A DNA stretch of 64,000 nt from assembly GCA_040223695.1 (NCBI GenBank), contig JAVKFU010000015.1, forward strand, positions 480,534 through 544,533. Reading direction: 5' to 3'. Origin of the DNA: Deltaproteobacteria bacterium (GTDB taxonomy: Bacteria > Desulfobacterota_D > UBA1144 > Nemesobacterales > UBA2774). This document shows, piece by piece, positions 19,183 to 27,789 of this stretch. Within the stretch, counting starts at the first letter, position 1, and each line of letters opens with the position of its first letter. The notes beneath the pieces are model-generated. The model did no database searches and was not told the DNA's origin. It saw only the letters and a program-made list of their open reading frames with translations. Position numbers and translations under genes: made by a program.

Positions 19183-20739
19183 CTAATGGCCGGAGAATAA
19201 TTTTTCAAACAACGCATCAGTCTCTTCATTGCTGAATTCCTCGAATCTTTTTTTGAAGGCCGCTCTTATTCCCTTCTGCCGTCTGTAGAGCTGGGATATA
19301 AGCCCGCCGGCAGACGCTATAATATCCCTTTCGGAATCCGTGCCGGAATCAAGCCCGGCTATATAACCCTTCAGCGTTTCCTGCTGGACGTGAAGGTCGT
19401 TGTAATCACCCAGGTTATCCTGAAGACCTTTTAATTGTTTAACCGTCTGCCTGATTTCCCTCTCCGGGAAAAGGGATTCGAAAAATTCCAGAAAATACCT
19501 GAGCTTTTTACACTCGATGCGCAGGGTATGCAGATCGCTTTCGGGCGAATCGTCGTTTATTTTATTGCCGAGCTTCAGAACCTTTTTATAACGTTTTCGA
19601 ATGTGCTTGTCCGCAAGCTCTATAACCGGCATAGCCGCATTCTTCGAAGGCCCGTCTGTTTCGTGAGGTTCGTTCAAAAATTTTTCCCAGGACTGGAGAA
19701 CGTTCCTGCAGGCCGGACTGTTTATGTATTCTACAAACTCCCGGTGGGCCTGCTGTCTTTCCTTCCGAATTATGGCGAATAACCTGTCGAGCCCGGGGCG
19801 GAGCTCCGCGGGGAGCATTTCCAAGTATTCGTCTTTTTTAAGAAGATATATATCGAGGTCCCTGAGTAGATTGGTCTTTTTGCCTAGCCCGGCGAAATCC
19901 CTCTTGTACCGGGTCTGTATCCTTTTTTGAAAGACGCCCTTTATGAGCGTCAGCACGGAGCGGGTTCTTCTGACCGCCACCCTGAAATCGTGGAGGAACT
20001 CGATGTCGATATCCTCCACAATTCCGTCTACATTTACCTTAATTGTATCGAGAAGGCTAAATAGTATTTTTCTGACAGCCTCCGAAGAGGACATATCCGG
20101 CTCGAGCTTGACGTTTATTTTGGACGAATATTCCCCCGGTGTTCTTCCCGCCAATTCGAGCGCGAGGGAGAGTAAATTGAGATCTGTTTTTTCAAGGCCG
20201 GGACGGTCCAAATACTGCTTCATCCTTTCGAGCTCTTCTACATACCCCCTGACAGGCTCTATATAAATCATATTAGCGGCTTTATTCTCGTGGCCGCCTT
20301 CAGTTAACCTTATTTCCTCATGACCGAGGAAAAGCACTGTTTTGTCATCCTTGTTAAGTAGCCTGTATCTGCTTATCAACCTCTCTACGCTCGTGAGAGG
20401 TAGGAGTGCCCTCACATCAATACAGGAGCGCAGTTTCTCCCTAAAAGAAGAGTCGGCAAAGTCCCACCAGAATTTAGGTTTCTTTTTCGTTTTGATGATA
20501 ACCGAATCCACTGTATCGTTACCTTGTGCTTTTATAAGAGCGTACCGGCTGCCCTCTCTCGCGAGCAAAAGACCATTTTTGTAGATTTTGTAATCGAAGG
20601 TGTCAAAATAGTTTTCCTCCTTCGTATGAGTCCCTTCTTTCCTCAGTTTGTAATTACTCTTGAGCTGACCAAGTACGGTATTGAAACCGGCCTCGTCATC
20701 GATAACAAAATATTCGATATTACTCAAACCCAACTCCAT
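19183..20739 (-). CDS. CHAD-domain protein with degenerate N-terminal CYTH domain
   Basis: The protein has 518 residues. About residues 1-200 resemble a CYTH domain ('YFDTFDYKIYKNGLLLAREG') but lack the N-terminal E-x-E-x-K signature, so catalysis there is doubtful. About residues 215-510 form a CHAD domain with the conserved basic helices 'FLHDFRVAVRRTRSVL' and 'LHTLRIECKKLRYFLEFF', which bind polyphosphate. It is the first gene of the CHAD-ParA-CYTH operon. The start ATG at 20739 has a TATAAT-like box about 15 bp upstream, which is close for a promoter. It is probably cytoplasmic, binding polyphosphate granules. Confidence 0.85.
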   Translation of the reverse strand: MELGLSNIEYFVIDDEAGFNTVLGQLKSNYKLRKEGTHTKEENYFDTFDYKIYKNGLLLAREGSRYALIKAQGNDTVDSVIIKTKKKPKFWWDFADSSFREKLRSCIDVRALLPLTSVERLISRYRLLNKDDKTVLFLGHEEIRLTEGGHENKAANMIYIEPVRGYVEELERMKQYLDRPGLEKTDLNLLSLALELAGRTPGEYSSKINVKLEPDMSSSEAVRKILFSLLDTIKVNVDGIVEDIDIEFLHDFRVAVRRTRSVLTLIKGVFQKRIQTRYKRDFAGLGKKTNLLRDLDIYLLKKDEYLEMLPAELRPGLDRLFAIIRKERQQAHREFVEYINSPACRNVLQSWEKFLNEPHETDGPSKNAAMPVIELADKHIRKRYKKVLKLGNKINDDSPESDLHTLRIECKKLRYFLEFFESLFPEREIRQTVKQLKGLQDNLGDYNDLHVQQETLKGYIAGLDSGTDSERDIIASAGGLISQLYRRQKGIRAAFKKRFEEFSNEETDALFEKLFSGH

Positions 20740-21189
20740 TTGATAAATTATAAATAAAGGGCATTTTATAATTTAACCTACGCCGAATGCTTTACCATAC
20801 CGGTTACGTTTCAAATCTTGAATGCAGGGAAATGATAAGCCGGGAAGATACCGGCTTTCAACCCGTAATTTCCATTTATTTCTGTGAATTTGTCAAAACC
20901 GTGCATCAGGATTGAATTTCAGGCTTAATTGTATTACCGACTGTAATAGTATATCCTTTAAAATTGCATAAGTTTGATAGCTGAAAGGGTCGATAAGCAA
21001 TCTTTAACATAATATGTTCAAATTCTGTCCGGAAAACTCTTCAGCCAATCCTTTGACGCTTCCTTAATTTCTTTACATCAAACGGGACTCAATTCAACAT
21101 TTATGTGAGATTTTGTTCTCTGAAAATTTGTCGACCCGGGGTCTCTGCGATTTTATATGAGGACGGAAGCCAAGGGGGCAGGTTGATTT
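20740..21189. other. Divergent intergenic region with one hairpin
   Basis: This 450-bp gene-free stretch lies between the divergent CHAD operon and the trypsin-fold gene. It must hold both promoters. A 7-bp hairpin, AAGCCGG at 20837-20843 and CCGGCTT at 20851-20857, has only three T after it, so it is not a clear terminator; a small RNA or attenuator is possible. A TTGTCG-N18-TTTATA pair ahead of 21190 is a weak sigma-70 candidate. I see nothing else. Confidence 0.5.
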
Positions 21190-21873
21190 ATGTACGAAAC
21201 AGCGATAAATAAAATATGCAATTCGATGTTCCCGGTCTTCTATACGATTCACCGGAACGGAATTACGACAGTCGGGATTTGCGGGACCGCTTTTTTTATA
21301 AACGATATCGGACACTTCATGACCGCGCTCCAGGTGACGAATGATATACCTGCGGGATCAAAATTAATGTATGCGGGCAACCTGCCACACAGCTCGCTTG
21401 ACCGCCCTATTGAGATTAAAGAGGTCTATCAAAACAAGTTAAAATTTATTTACATCGGCAAAGTGCCCGAATCCGACCTGCGTGGAGTAAACTTCTCTGT
21501 AGATTCCTCCAGCATCGGCGCATCCGTATGTATGGGCGGGTATCCGGTGACCGATTTGCCTATCAATACAGACGATACGGTGAATTTAAGCACCGTGAGA
21601 CAGTACTGGCAGCCTACTACTGTAATTGACGGGATAGAAGCCGCTATTAATCACGGCACTCGAGGCGGATTTGTAACCCTGCACTCACCACTGAACGGAA
21701 TGAACGGGGGCCCGGTCTTCAATCAGGAGGGGCTTGTATGTGGTATGGATATCACATCTTTTATACGCGAGGTCCCCGAGCCTAACGGGGGAAAAACCTT
21801 TGTTAGAAATGGGGTGGTAATAAGCACACTCAACTTAAGAGATCTTGTGCCGGATCATATTCCTCTCAGTTGA
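21190..21873 (+). CDS. Trypsin-fold protein without catalytic His and Ser
   Basis: This 227-residue protein keeps the trypsin/HtrA frame: 'GTAFFINDIGHFMTALQV' in the place of 'GTGFFV...LTNAHV', 'ESDLRGVNF' in the place of the catalytic Asp strand, and 'LNGMNGGPVFNQEGLVCGM' in the place of 'GNSGGPLFN'. The His position is Q48 and the Ser position is N172, so it should be proteolytically inactive. There is no signal peptide, so it is cytoplasmic. It stands alone between divergent and convergent genes with a 'GGGGGCAGG' ribosome site. A binding or scaffold role is an inference. Confidence 0.65.
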   Translation: MYETAINKICNSMFPVFYTIHRNGITTVGICGTAFFINDIGHFMTALQVTNDIPAGSKLMYAGNLPHSSLDRPIEIKEVYQNKLKFIYIGKVPESDLRGVNFSVDSSSIGASVCMGGYPVTDLPINTDDTVNLSTVRQYWQPTTVIDGIEAAINHGTRGGFVTLHSPLNGMNGGPVFNQEGLVCGMDITSFIREVPEPNGGKTFVRNGVVISTLNLRDLVPDHIPLS

Positions 21874-21914
21874 GAACTTCTCGATTAATCCCTAAGTCCT
21901 GTAGCGATAACCCC

Positions 21915-22940
21915 TTAAAGCACCAGCACCTTAGCCCCCCTTATCCTGCCTTCCTTTAACTCCAGTAGCGCGCGGTTCGCGTCTTCGAGAGGATATTCTT
22001 CCGTATCGGGCTTAATCGGAATCCTTGCCACGAGCTCTAGGAATTCGCTCACGTCCTTTCTGCTTACATTGGCGACACTCTTTATCCCCTTCTCCATCCA
22101 GAGGTGTTCCGTATAATCCAGTTTAAGAAGGTAGTCCTTATCGACGTCCTCTTTACGAATTGCGTTAATCACGAGCCTGCCTTCGGTGTTGAGGTTCTTG
22201 AGCGCCTCCACTACAGGCTTCCACACGGGGGTGGTGTCAATTACGGCGTCCAGTCTTTCAGGGGAATATTCCTCCGTGTCCCCGGCCCATACGGCGCCCA
22301 GCTCCTTTGCGAACTCCCTTTCACCCTCGCTCCTCGCGAATACGAATATTTTAGTGTCCGGGAACATCTCTCTCGCCATCTTTATGACCAGATGCCCGGA
22401 GGCTCCGAATCCGGTAAGCCCCAGACGCTGTCCGTTTTCTATCCCGGTTAGCCTGAGCGATCTGTATCCTATAGCTCCAGCGCAGAGAAGCGGGGCGGCT
22501 TCGCGGTCGCTAAAGGTTTCAGGTATGGGGTAAGCGTATTTTTCGCTTACTTTCATATACTCCGCATAACCCCCGTCGGCGTCCCTCCCTGTTGCCGTGA
22601 AATCCCTGCAGAGATTATCGTTCCCTTCGAGGCAGTATCGGCACTCCCCGCAGGAGGAATATATCCAGGCTACCCCTACCCTATCACCCTTCCTGAATGA
22701 GGAAGCGTCCTCTCCGTTTTCCTCCACTGTACCTACGACCTGATGACCCGGAATTACGGGCAGCTCGGGCGGCGGGGTCCTTCCCTCTATTTCGTCAAGC
22801 TCAGTATGGCAGACCCCGCAGGCGGTTACGCGTATTAGAATCTCGCCCTCTCCGGGCGCGGGGTCGGGCACGTCTTTGAGCTTGAGAGGGTCCCTTTTAT
22901 CAATGAGCGACACTATTTCGTTTAAAACCATTGCCTTCAA
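21915..22940 (-). CDS. Zinc-dependent alcohol dehydrogenase family protein
   Basis: This 341-residue medium-chain dehydrogenase shows catalytic zinc ligands in 'CGVCHTELDEIEG' and 'GHQVVG', and the four-Cys structural zinc loop 'CGECRYCLEGNDNLC'. The NAD(P)-binding segment is 'RLGLTGFGASGHLVIK'. The pattern is that of the YjgB/AdhA-like branch, which reduces aldehydes or oxidises alcohols; the substrate is not known. It converges on the trypsin-fold gene and is divergent from hsp20. A 'GGGGAGAG' site precedes the ATG. Confidence 0.85.
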   Translation of the reverse strand: MKAMVLNEIVSLIDKRDPLKLKDVPDPAPGEGEILIRVTACGVCHTELDEIEGRTPPPELPVIPGHQVVGTVEENGEDASSFRKGDRVGVAWIYSSCGECRYCLEGNDNLCRDFTATGRDADGGYAEYMKVSEKYAYPIPETFSDREAAPLLCAGAIGYRSLRLTGIENGQRLGLTGFGASGHLVIKMAREMFPDTKIFVFARSEGEREFAKELGAVWAGDTEEYSPERLDAVIDTTPVWKPVVEALKNLNTEGRLVINAIRKEDVDKDYLLKLDYTEHLWMEKGIKSVANVSRKDVSEFLELVARIPIKPDTEEYPLEDANRALLELKEGRIRGAKVLVL

Positions 22941-23213
22941 TTCACTTCTCTCCCCTGAATCATGTTATACACTAATTTACAATCAAACCGTCTTCGATTT
23001 CAAAGATTTTTTCCCTCGCCATAATTAACGTCACAGAAAACTACATATATACAACCGGCACATTCCATTCAATCACAGAGGCTTGACAGACAATCTTTCG
23101 ACTAAATTATTGAGAATGATAAATGTCAAATTTTCTTACAACGTACAGGAAAACAATGGTAGTTAACAAACGCGTCAAGAGGCAGCACACCTAAAACATT
23201 CCGATGTTTCATA

Positions 23214-23229
23214 TGGCATGAAAATTGTA
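23214..23229 (+). promoter_or_regulatory. Candidate sigma-54 promoter of the hsp20 operon
   Basis: TGGCATG-AAAA-TTGTA keeps the GG-N10-G spacing of sigma-54 promoters but has GT rather than GC at -12. The expected start point is near 23240, leaving a leader of about 33 nt to the hsp20 ATG. The near-identical element at 63954-63970 has the canonical GC. Confidence 0.4.
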
Positions 23230-23249
23230 TCTATATCGTATATATAGAT
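23229..23249. promoter_or_regulatory. Inverted repeat at hsp20 start region, candidate operator
   Basis: Arms ATCTATAT (23229-23236) and ATATAGAT (23242-23249) are perfect with a 5-bp spacer. The repeat covers the expected start point of the -24/-12 element just upstream, a position suited to a repressor, or to a leader hairpin. Confidence 0.45.
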
Positions 23250-23272
23250 CTTAAAACAAGGGGGTAGTAATT

Positions 23273-23725
23273 ATGGCACTGAAAAGATGGACACCGAGAA
23301 GCATGGAGAAGTTTTTTCATGAGATGTTTGAGGAGCCTGTCCCGGAGAGATTCCTTAGAAGGTTTCCCGCTCTCAAATGGATGAGGGACTATGAGGAGAT
23401 ATCACCTGCAGTGGATATGTACGACAATAAGGATGAGATCGTCGTAAAGGCCGAAGTCCCCGGAATCGAGAAAGAAAATATCAAGATATCGATTTCAGAT
23501 AGCGTTCTCACCATCAAGGGCGAGATGAAAAAGGAAGAGGAGACCAAGGAAGAGGATTATTATTACTCCGAGAGGTCTTACGGCAGCTTCCTAAGATCGC
23601 TCAATCTTCCGGCAAAGGTAGTGGAGAATAAGGTAAAGGCCGAGTTCAAGGACGGTATACTCGAAATTCACATGCCGAAAGCTGCTGAAGCGAAGCCGAA
23701 AGAGATAAAAGTCGAAGTCAGGTAA
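23273..23725 (+). CDS. Hsp20/alpha-crystallin small heat-shock protein
   Basis: This 150-residue chaperone holds unfolded proteins in an ATP-independent way. The alpha-crystallin domain runs from about residue 40 to 140, with 'VDMYDNKDEIVVKAEVPGI', 'SYGSFLRSLNLP' and the closing 'VKAEFKDGILEIHMPK'. The ribosome site is 'AAGGGGG'. It heads a run of stress genes, with the first universal stress protein 55 bp downstream, probably in one operon. Complex control sites lie upstream. Confidence 0.95.
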   Translation: MALKRWTPRSMEKFFHEMFEEPVPERFLRRFPALKWMRDYEEISPAVDMYDNKDEIVVKAEVPGIEKENIKISISDSVLTIKGEMKKEEETKEEDYYYSERSYGSFLRSLNLPAKVVENKVKAEFKDGILEIHMPKAAEAKPKEIKVEVR

Positions 23726-23780
23726 CGGGCAATCGGGAGGAGAGTATCCCTCCCCTGTTTCTCTTTAAACGGAGGCCGGA

Positions 23781-24644
23781 ATGAAAATAGATAAAATCGT
23801 TTGGGGGACTGACGGATCGAAAGATTCCATGCATGCACTCAGGCTGGCGGAAATCCTGTCCGCAAAGTTTAAATCCCGTATTCTCGGTATTTCTGTAATT
23901 CCCGAATACTACACGGTAGTGAACGCGTTTCCGCCCGCTGAGAAAGCGAAGTTTCACGACTGGGTCGAGCATAATCTGATAACAAGGAATAAAGAGAGCA
24001 TGGAAAAAATCAAGCGGGAATTATCCAGGAAAGAAATAAAATTCGATTATGAAATTATAAAGGGAATACCTTCAAAATCCATAACGAAATTTGCCGAGAA
24101 TGAAAACGCCGACCTTATAGTGCTGGGAAGAGGCAGGCTCCCCGAGCAGACGATCCTCGGCGGCACTGCCCTCAAGGTGCTCAGGACATCGAGGATACCG
24201 GTCCTGACCGTACGGGATGATAAATTGAAATACACGATAAATAAAATCCTGGTCCCTATAGCTCTGTCCCACGGTTTATCAAAAAATTTCGGCTACGCCA
24301 TGGACCTGTCCCGCGAGTTCTGCTCAATGGTGGATATTTTGAATGTAGTCGAAGTCGGATACCACCATTACCCACTCGAGCTTGCCGAGCTGCTTAAGGG
24401 GTTCGCTCACAGGGAGCTTCAGGGTATCGTCGGAAAATCCAGAATAACGGACAATCTCGACATGCATACCGTTACCGCCGTTAACGGATGGCGGGGAATA
24501 GTGGATTTTGCAATACGGAAAAAATCGGATTTAATTGTAATGAGTAGTTACGGGGAAGGGAAATTTAAAAAGGAATTTATAGGGAGTGTCTCGGAGAAGG
24601 TAATACAGGAGTCCCGCTGCCCTGTAATCACGATGACTCCCTGA
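23781..24644 (+). CDS. Tandem-domain universal stress protein (UspA family), copy 1
   Basis: Two UspA domains occupy about residues 1-145 and 150-287. Each starts with a beta strand followed by a Asp- or Pro-containing loop ('KIVWGTDGSKDS', 'KILVPIALSHG') and ends with the family C-terminal strand ('SRIPVLTV', 'SRCPVITM'). The ATP motif G-2x-G-9x-G is imperfect in both domains, so nucleotide binding is uncertain. A GGAGG site lies before the ATG. It lies between hsp20 and a second Usp gene 23 bp downstream, and all three are likely cotranscribed. Confidence 0.9.
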   Translation: MKIDKIVWGTDGSKDSMHALRLAEILSAKFKSRILGISVIPEYYTVVNAFPPAEKAKFHDWVEHNLITRNKESMEKIKRELSRKEIKFDYEIIKGIPSKSITKFAENENADLIVLGRGRLPEQTILGGTALKVLRTSRIPVLTVRDDKLKYTINKILVPIALSHGLSKNFGYAMDLSREFCSMVDILNVVEVGYHHYPLELAELLKGFAHRELQGIVGKSRITDNLDMHTVTAVNGWRGIVDFAIRKKSDLIVMSSYGEGKFKKEFIGSVSEKVIQESRCPVITMTP

Positions 24645-24667
24645 GCACGGAGAGCGGCGGAGCGCTT

Positions 24668-25567
24668 ATGGAAATAACTAAAATCCTCTGGGCTTCTGAC
24701 GGTTCCAGAGAATCGGATGAAGCGTTTAAAATGGCAATTTATCTGGCGGAAACATTCGGCGCGGAGATACTGTGTCTTTTCGTCAACGAAGTCCACATAC
24801 CGGTTACGCATCTCTACCCGAGCTACGAAGAAGTTATTCTGGGAGCGACCGAGAAAACCGAGTCCAGATTCAGGAATATGTTCGAGGAGCTGGGTAAAAA
24901 AAATCCGGGTATCGAATTCTCATCAAAAATCGTCAGGGAGAACATCGTGGACGGAATAATAAAATCCGCACGCGAAGAGAGCGCCGACCTTATAGTCATG
25001 GGGAAAAAGGGTCACGGGCTAATAGGGAGCGCGCTTCTCGGCAGCAATACCCTTAAAGTGCTCAGGAATTCTCCCGTGCCGGTTCTCTCGCTGAAACTCG
25101 AGGAAGGCAGGCAGTCTTACCGCGTCGGCAGGATACTCGTCCCGGTTGACATTTCGGACACAGCCGAATCCGCGCTCTGGAGCGCGCTCGGGCTCGCGGA
25201 AAAAACGGGGGCCTCCATAACGGCCGTTTATGTTTTCTGGATTAACGGAAATATATACGACCTGAGCCCTTCCCTGGTCGATGAGCTTATAGACCATTCG
25301 GCCGCTGAACTGAAATCCAGGGTGAGGCAGGTAAAAGAGGATTATGGACGTGCGCATAATAAAACCCCGGAGAGTGATATAAAAACCGAGGTGCTGAGCG
25401 GTGTAAGTCCCGGAGTTACAATAACGAATTACGCCGCGGATAATAATTTTGATCTCATAGCGGTCAGCACCCACGGAAGAAAAGGGTTTGAGAGGCTGAT
25501 ACTCGGAAGCGAGACCGAAAAGGTTATACGAGAGGCCCGTTGCCCGGTTCTGGCCTTAAAGCCCTAG
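24668..25567 (+). CDS. Tandem-domain universal stress protein, copy 2
   Basis: This 299-residue protein has two UspA domains. The first has the full ATP-binding motif G-2x-G-9x-GS in 'GKKGHGLIGSALLGS'; the second has 'STHGRKGFERLILGS', where the first Gly of the motif is replaced. Both end in the expected strand ('SPVPVLSL', 'ARCPVLAL'). The protein is probably an ATP-linked cytoplasmic stress regulator. It is the third gene of the hsp20 operon; a structured stretch follows it at 25608-25655. Confidence 0.9.
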   Translation: MEITKILWASDGSRESDEAFKMAIYLAETFGAEILCLFVNEVHIPVTHLYPSYEEVILGATEKTESRFRNMFEELGKKNPGIEFSSKIVRENIVDGIIKSAREESADLIVMGKKGHGLIGSALLGSNTLKVLRNSPVPVLSLKLEEGRQSYRVGRILVPVDISDTAESALWSALGLAEKTGASITAVYVFWINGNIYDLSPSLVDELIDHSAAELKSRVRQVKEDYGRAHNKTPESDIKTEVLSGVSPGVTITNYAADNNFDLIAVSTHGRKGFERLILGSETEKVIREARCPVLALKP

Positions 25568-25607
25568 AGAGAGTAATGTAAATCGACCAAACCGCTTCTA
25601 TTGAGTT

Positions 25608-25655
25608 TATCGGCGGAGGACGCGCGAGCCTGAAGAGAGCCTTCTCCCGCCGATA
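25608..25655 (+). other. Long-loop stem-loop between stress operons
   Basis: Perfect 9-bp arms TATCGGCGG (25608-25616) and CCGCCGATA (25647-25655) enclose about 30 nt that contains a smaller GAAG/CTTC stem. No T-run follows on either strand, so it is not a standard terminator. It may be a structured 3' end or a small RNA. The evidence is the symmetry alone. Confidence 0.35.
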
Positions 25656-25793
25656 CCGCGGGAAGATTACGGAAAACTGACAATCCGGCAGAGAATGCCG
25701 CCCTGGGCTCCGTAATGTTTCGCGACAAGAAATCTTCTTCATGAAATCATTGTCAAATGCAAAGAGGTGGAAAGCATTATTTTTATTAGGTTA

Positions 25794-25807
25794 TTTAATC
25801 GATTAAA
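25794..25807. promoter_or_regulatory. Perfect 14-bp palindrome upstream of the third Usp gene
   Basis: TTTAATC-GATTAAA is a perfect palindrome lying 38 bp before the TTG start at 25845, in an AT-rich stretch. It is well placed for an operator at a promoter. The binding protein is unknown. Confidence 0.4.
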
Positions 25808-25844
25808 ATAAGTGCCCTACAAAAGGAGATAAGGAGGATTAAAA

Positions 25845-26714
25845 TTGATTGATAAAATCGTTTGGACATCAGACGGTTCCAGAGACTCGCTCGACGCGCT
25901 GAATTACGCCGTGAATCTTGCCCGGATCTTTGGCTCGGAGATAGTGGGTCTCTACGTCATACCGGACTACTTCGAGGTTCCGACTCTCGATGAATTCCCG
26001 AGCACCGAGCTCGACCTCCTCGCTAGCTGGATCAAGGAAAAGGAATCAAAGGGCAGCGACAGGCTTAAAAGCATAGCAGAGGACCTGAGCTCGAGGGGAA
26101 TAAAGTTCAGCACGCGCATTACTCAAGGGGTTCCCTATCTTAAAATTATAGAGACGGCTGAAGAGCTGAACGCCGACCTCATAGTAATGGGCAAAGGCAG
26201 GGCCGAGGAAAAAAATATTCTCGGCGCAACAGCCCTGAAAGTTATCAGACGCTCAAGGATTCCCGTACTGGTAGCAAAAATGGATAAGTCTAAGGCGGAG
26301 ATAAAGAGAATCCTCATTCCAAGCGACATCTACAACATTCGTTCAAGGGATTTGGAGCTGGCGCTTGATTTCTCAAAGGATATGGGGGCCGAGCTTTTCA
26401 GTCTCAATGTAGTCGTAACCGGAGAGGGGAAATATCCGCCGGAGGTGATAGAGCGGATGAGGGGAAACGCTTACGACAAGCTCACCCAAACACTTGATGA
26501 TGAAGGGCTGGGAAAGTTAATAGAGCCTGTAGTCACTACCTCAAAAAACGCGTGGATGGGGATTGTAGATTTTGTTAAGGAAAAGGACGTAGACCTTATT
26601 TTCATGAATTCGTATCAGGGAGGCAAATTCCGGAGGGAGGAGTTTATAGGAAGCGTGGCCGAAAGGGTGGTACAGGAGGCTTCATGCCCTGTTATCACCG
26701 TAAAACCACTGTGA
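25845..26714 (+). CDS. Tandem-domain universal stress protein, copy 3
   Basis: This 289-residue protein resembles copy 1 in the 'IVWTSDGSRDSLDALNYA' start and in the second-domain ending 'FIGSVAERVVQEASCPVI'. The start is TTG at 25845, chosen because a strong AAGGAGG lies seven bases upstream. The first-domain motif is 'GKGRAEEKNILGATALK', again not a complete ATP motif. It has its own upstream region with a palindrome and is followed after 64 bp by the potassium channel gene, likely in the same transcript. Confidence 0.88.
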   Translation: MIDKIVWTSDGSRDSLDALNYAVNLARIFGSEIVGLYVIPDYFEVPTLDEFPSTELDLLASWIKEKESKGSDRLKSIAEDLSSRGIKFSTRITQGVPYLKIIETAEELNADLIVMGKGRAEEKNILGATALKVIRRSRIPVLVAKMDKSKAEIKRILIPSDIYNIRSRDLELALDFSKDMGAELFSLNVVVTGEGKYPPEVIERMRGNAYDKLTQTLDDEGLGKLIEPVVTTSKNAWMGIVDFVKEKDVDLIFMNSYQGGKFRREEFIGSVAERVVQEASCPVITVKPL

Positions 26715-26778
26715 AATTGACTCCGGTATAACGGGGTAATACGGAAACGTTTGCAAATATTTTTTAAACTGGCGGAAA

Positions 26779-27786
26779 ATGGTTCTAAAATTCAGAAGCA
26801 AGCTCCTGCTATCAATATTCCTCATAGTTTTTATCACCGCTGTAGGCACATCAGGATACATGATTATAGAGGGTTGGAATTTCAGAGATTCTCTATACAT
26901 GACTGTTATAACCCTTACCACCGTCGGATACGGCGAGGTGCATGAGCTCACGCCCGCGGGTGAGATATTCACCATGATAATCCTCATACTGGGTGTGGGG
27001 ATCATACTCTACCTGCTTGCCGTTGAGGCGAAAATAATTCTGAGCGGGGAGCTTAGAGATATTATCGGGAGGACAAGAATGGAAAAAAGAATAAAGGATC
27101 TTCGCAGTCATTATATTATATGCGGCTACGGGAGGATGGGGAAAACCGTAGCGAAGGAGCTGTTGTCAAAAGACGAAAAGTTTATTATTGTCGAGAAATC
27201 GTCATCGAAGATACCGGACGACGAAGAGCATATCTTCCTCGAAGGCGACGCCACAATTGACGAGGTGTTAAAAAAAGCCGGTATCGAGAGGGCAAAGGGG
27301 CTCGTATCCGTCCTGCCGACAGACGCCGAGAACCTCTTCGTAGTACTCAGCGCCCGTGAGCTGAACCCGAAATTATTGATCGTAACGAGGGCGAGCGAGG
27401 AGACCTCCGAAATCAAGATACTCAGGGCGGGAGCCGACAGGGTTGTTTCCCCTTACTACACGGGCGGACTGAAGATAGCGCACATGATACTCAAGCCCGC
27501 GGTAGTGGACTTCATCGAGTTCGCGACGAAAAACGGAAACCTGGAAATTCAGATGGAAGAAGTAGCAGTACGTCCGGGGTCGTCACTGGCGGGGGCCGAG
27601 CTTGAGGAGACAGGGATCGTGAAAGACCTGGGGATAATAATTATCGCCGTTAAGAAGTCCGACGGAACCATGCAATTCAACCCCGCCTCAAGGGCCGTCA
27701 TAGAGCAAGGGGATACTTTGATAGCGCTCGGAGAAATAACGAAACTAAACGAGCTCGAAAGGCTTTCCGGAAAAGTGGCGGTATAA
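26779..27786 (+). CDS. Two-helix potassium channel with RCK (TrkA-N/TrkA-C) domains
   Basis: This 335-residue inner-membrane protein has two membrane helices around the selectivity filter 'TTVGYGE' (residues 47-53). A cytoplasmic Rossmann RCK domain follows ('YIICGYGRMGKTVA', from 112), then a TrkA-C domain near 'VRPGSSLAGAELEETGI'. The architecture is that of ligand-gated MthK-like K+ channels. Linked with universal stress genes, it probably serves membrane-potential or ion control under stress. The gene ends 4 bp from a convergent small gene. Confidence 0.9.
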   Translation: MVLKFRSKLLLSIFLIVFITAVGTSGYMIIEGWNFRDSLYMTVITLTTVGYGEVHELTPAGEIFTMIILILGVGIILYLLAVEAKIILSGELRDIIGRTRMEKRIKDLRSHYIICGYGRMGKTVAKELLSKDEKFIIVEKSSSKIPDDEEHIFLEGDATIDEVLKKAGIERAKGLVSVLPTDAENLFVVLSARELNPKLLIVTRASEETSEIKILRAGADRVVSPYYTGGLKIAHMILKPAVVDFIEFATKNGNLEIQMEEVAVRPGSSLAGAELEETGIVKDLGIIIIAVKKSDGTMQFNPASRAVIEQGDTLIALGEITKLNELERLSGKVAV

Positions 27787-27789
27787 CCA

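Larger units (their letters stand above)
22941..23272. other. Divergent control region between alcohol dehydrogenase and hsp20
   Basis: This 332-bp region has several candidate signals for hsp20: TTGACA at 23083-23088 with ATTATT 17 bp on; an AAACAT-TCCG-ATGTTT inverted repeat at 23194-23209; a -24/-12-like element at 23214-23229; and a long inverted repeat at 23229-23249. A segment around 23112-23130 ('GAGAATGATAAATG') loosely resembles a Fur box but is not symmetrical enough to call. Confidence 0.5.

Noticed and set aside
23112-23130. Fur box upstream of hsp20
   Set aside because: Only part of the consensus is present and it is not symmetrical.
25608-25655. Rho-independent terminator after the second Usp gene
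   Set aside because: The loop is about 30 nt and no T-run follows on either strand.
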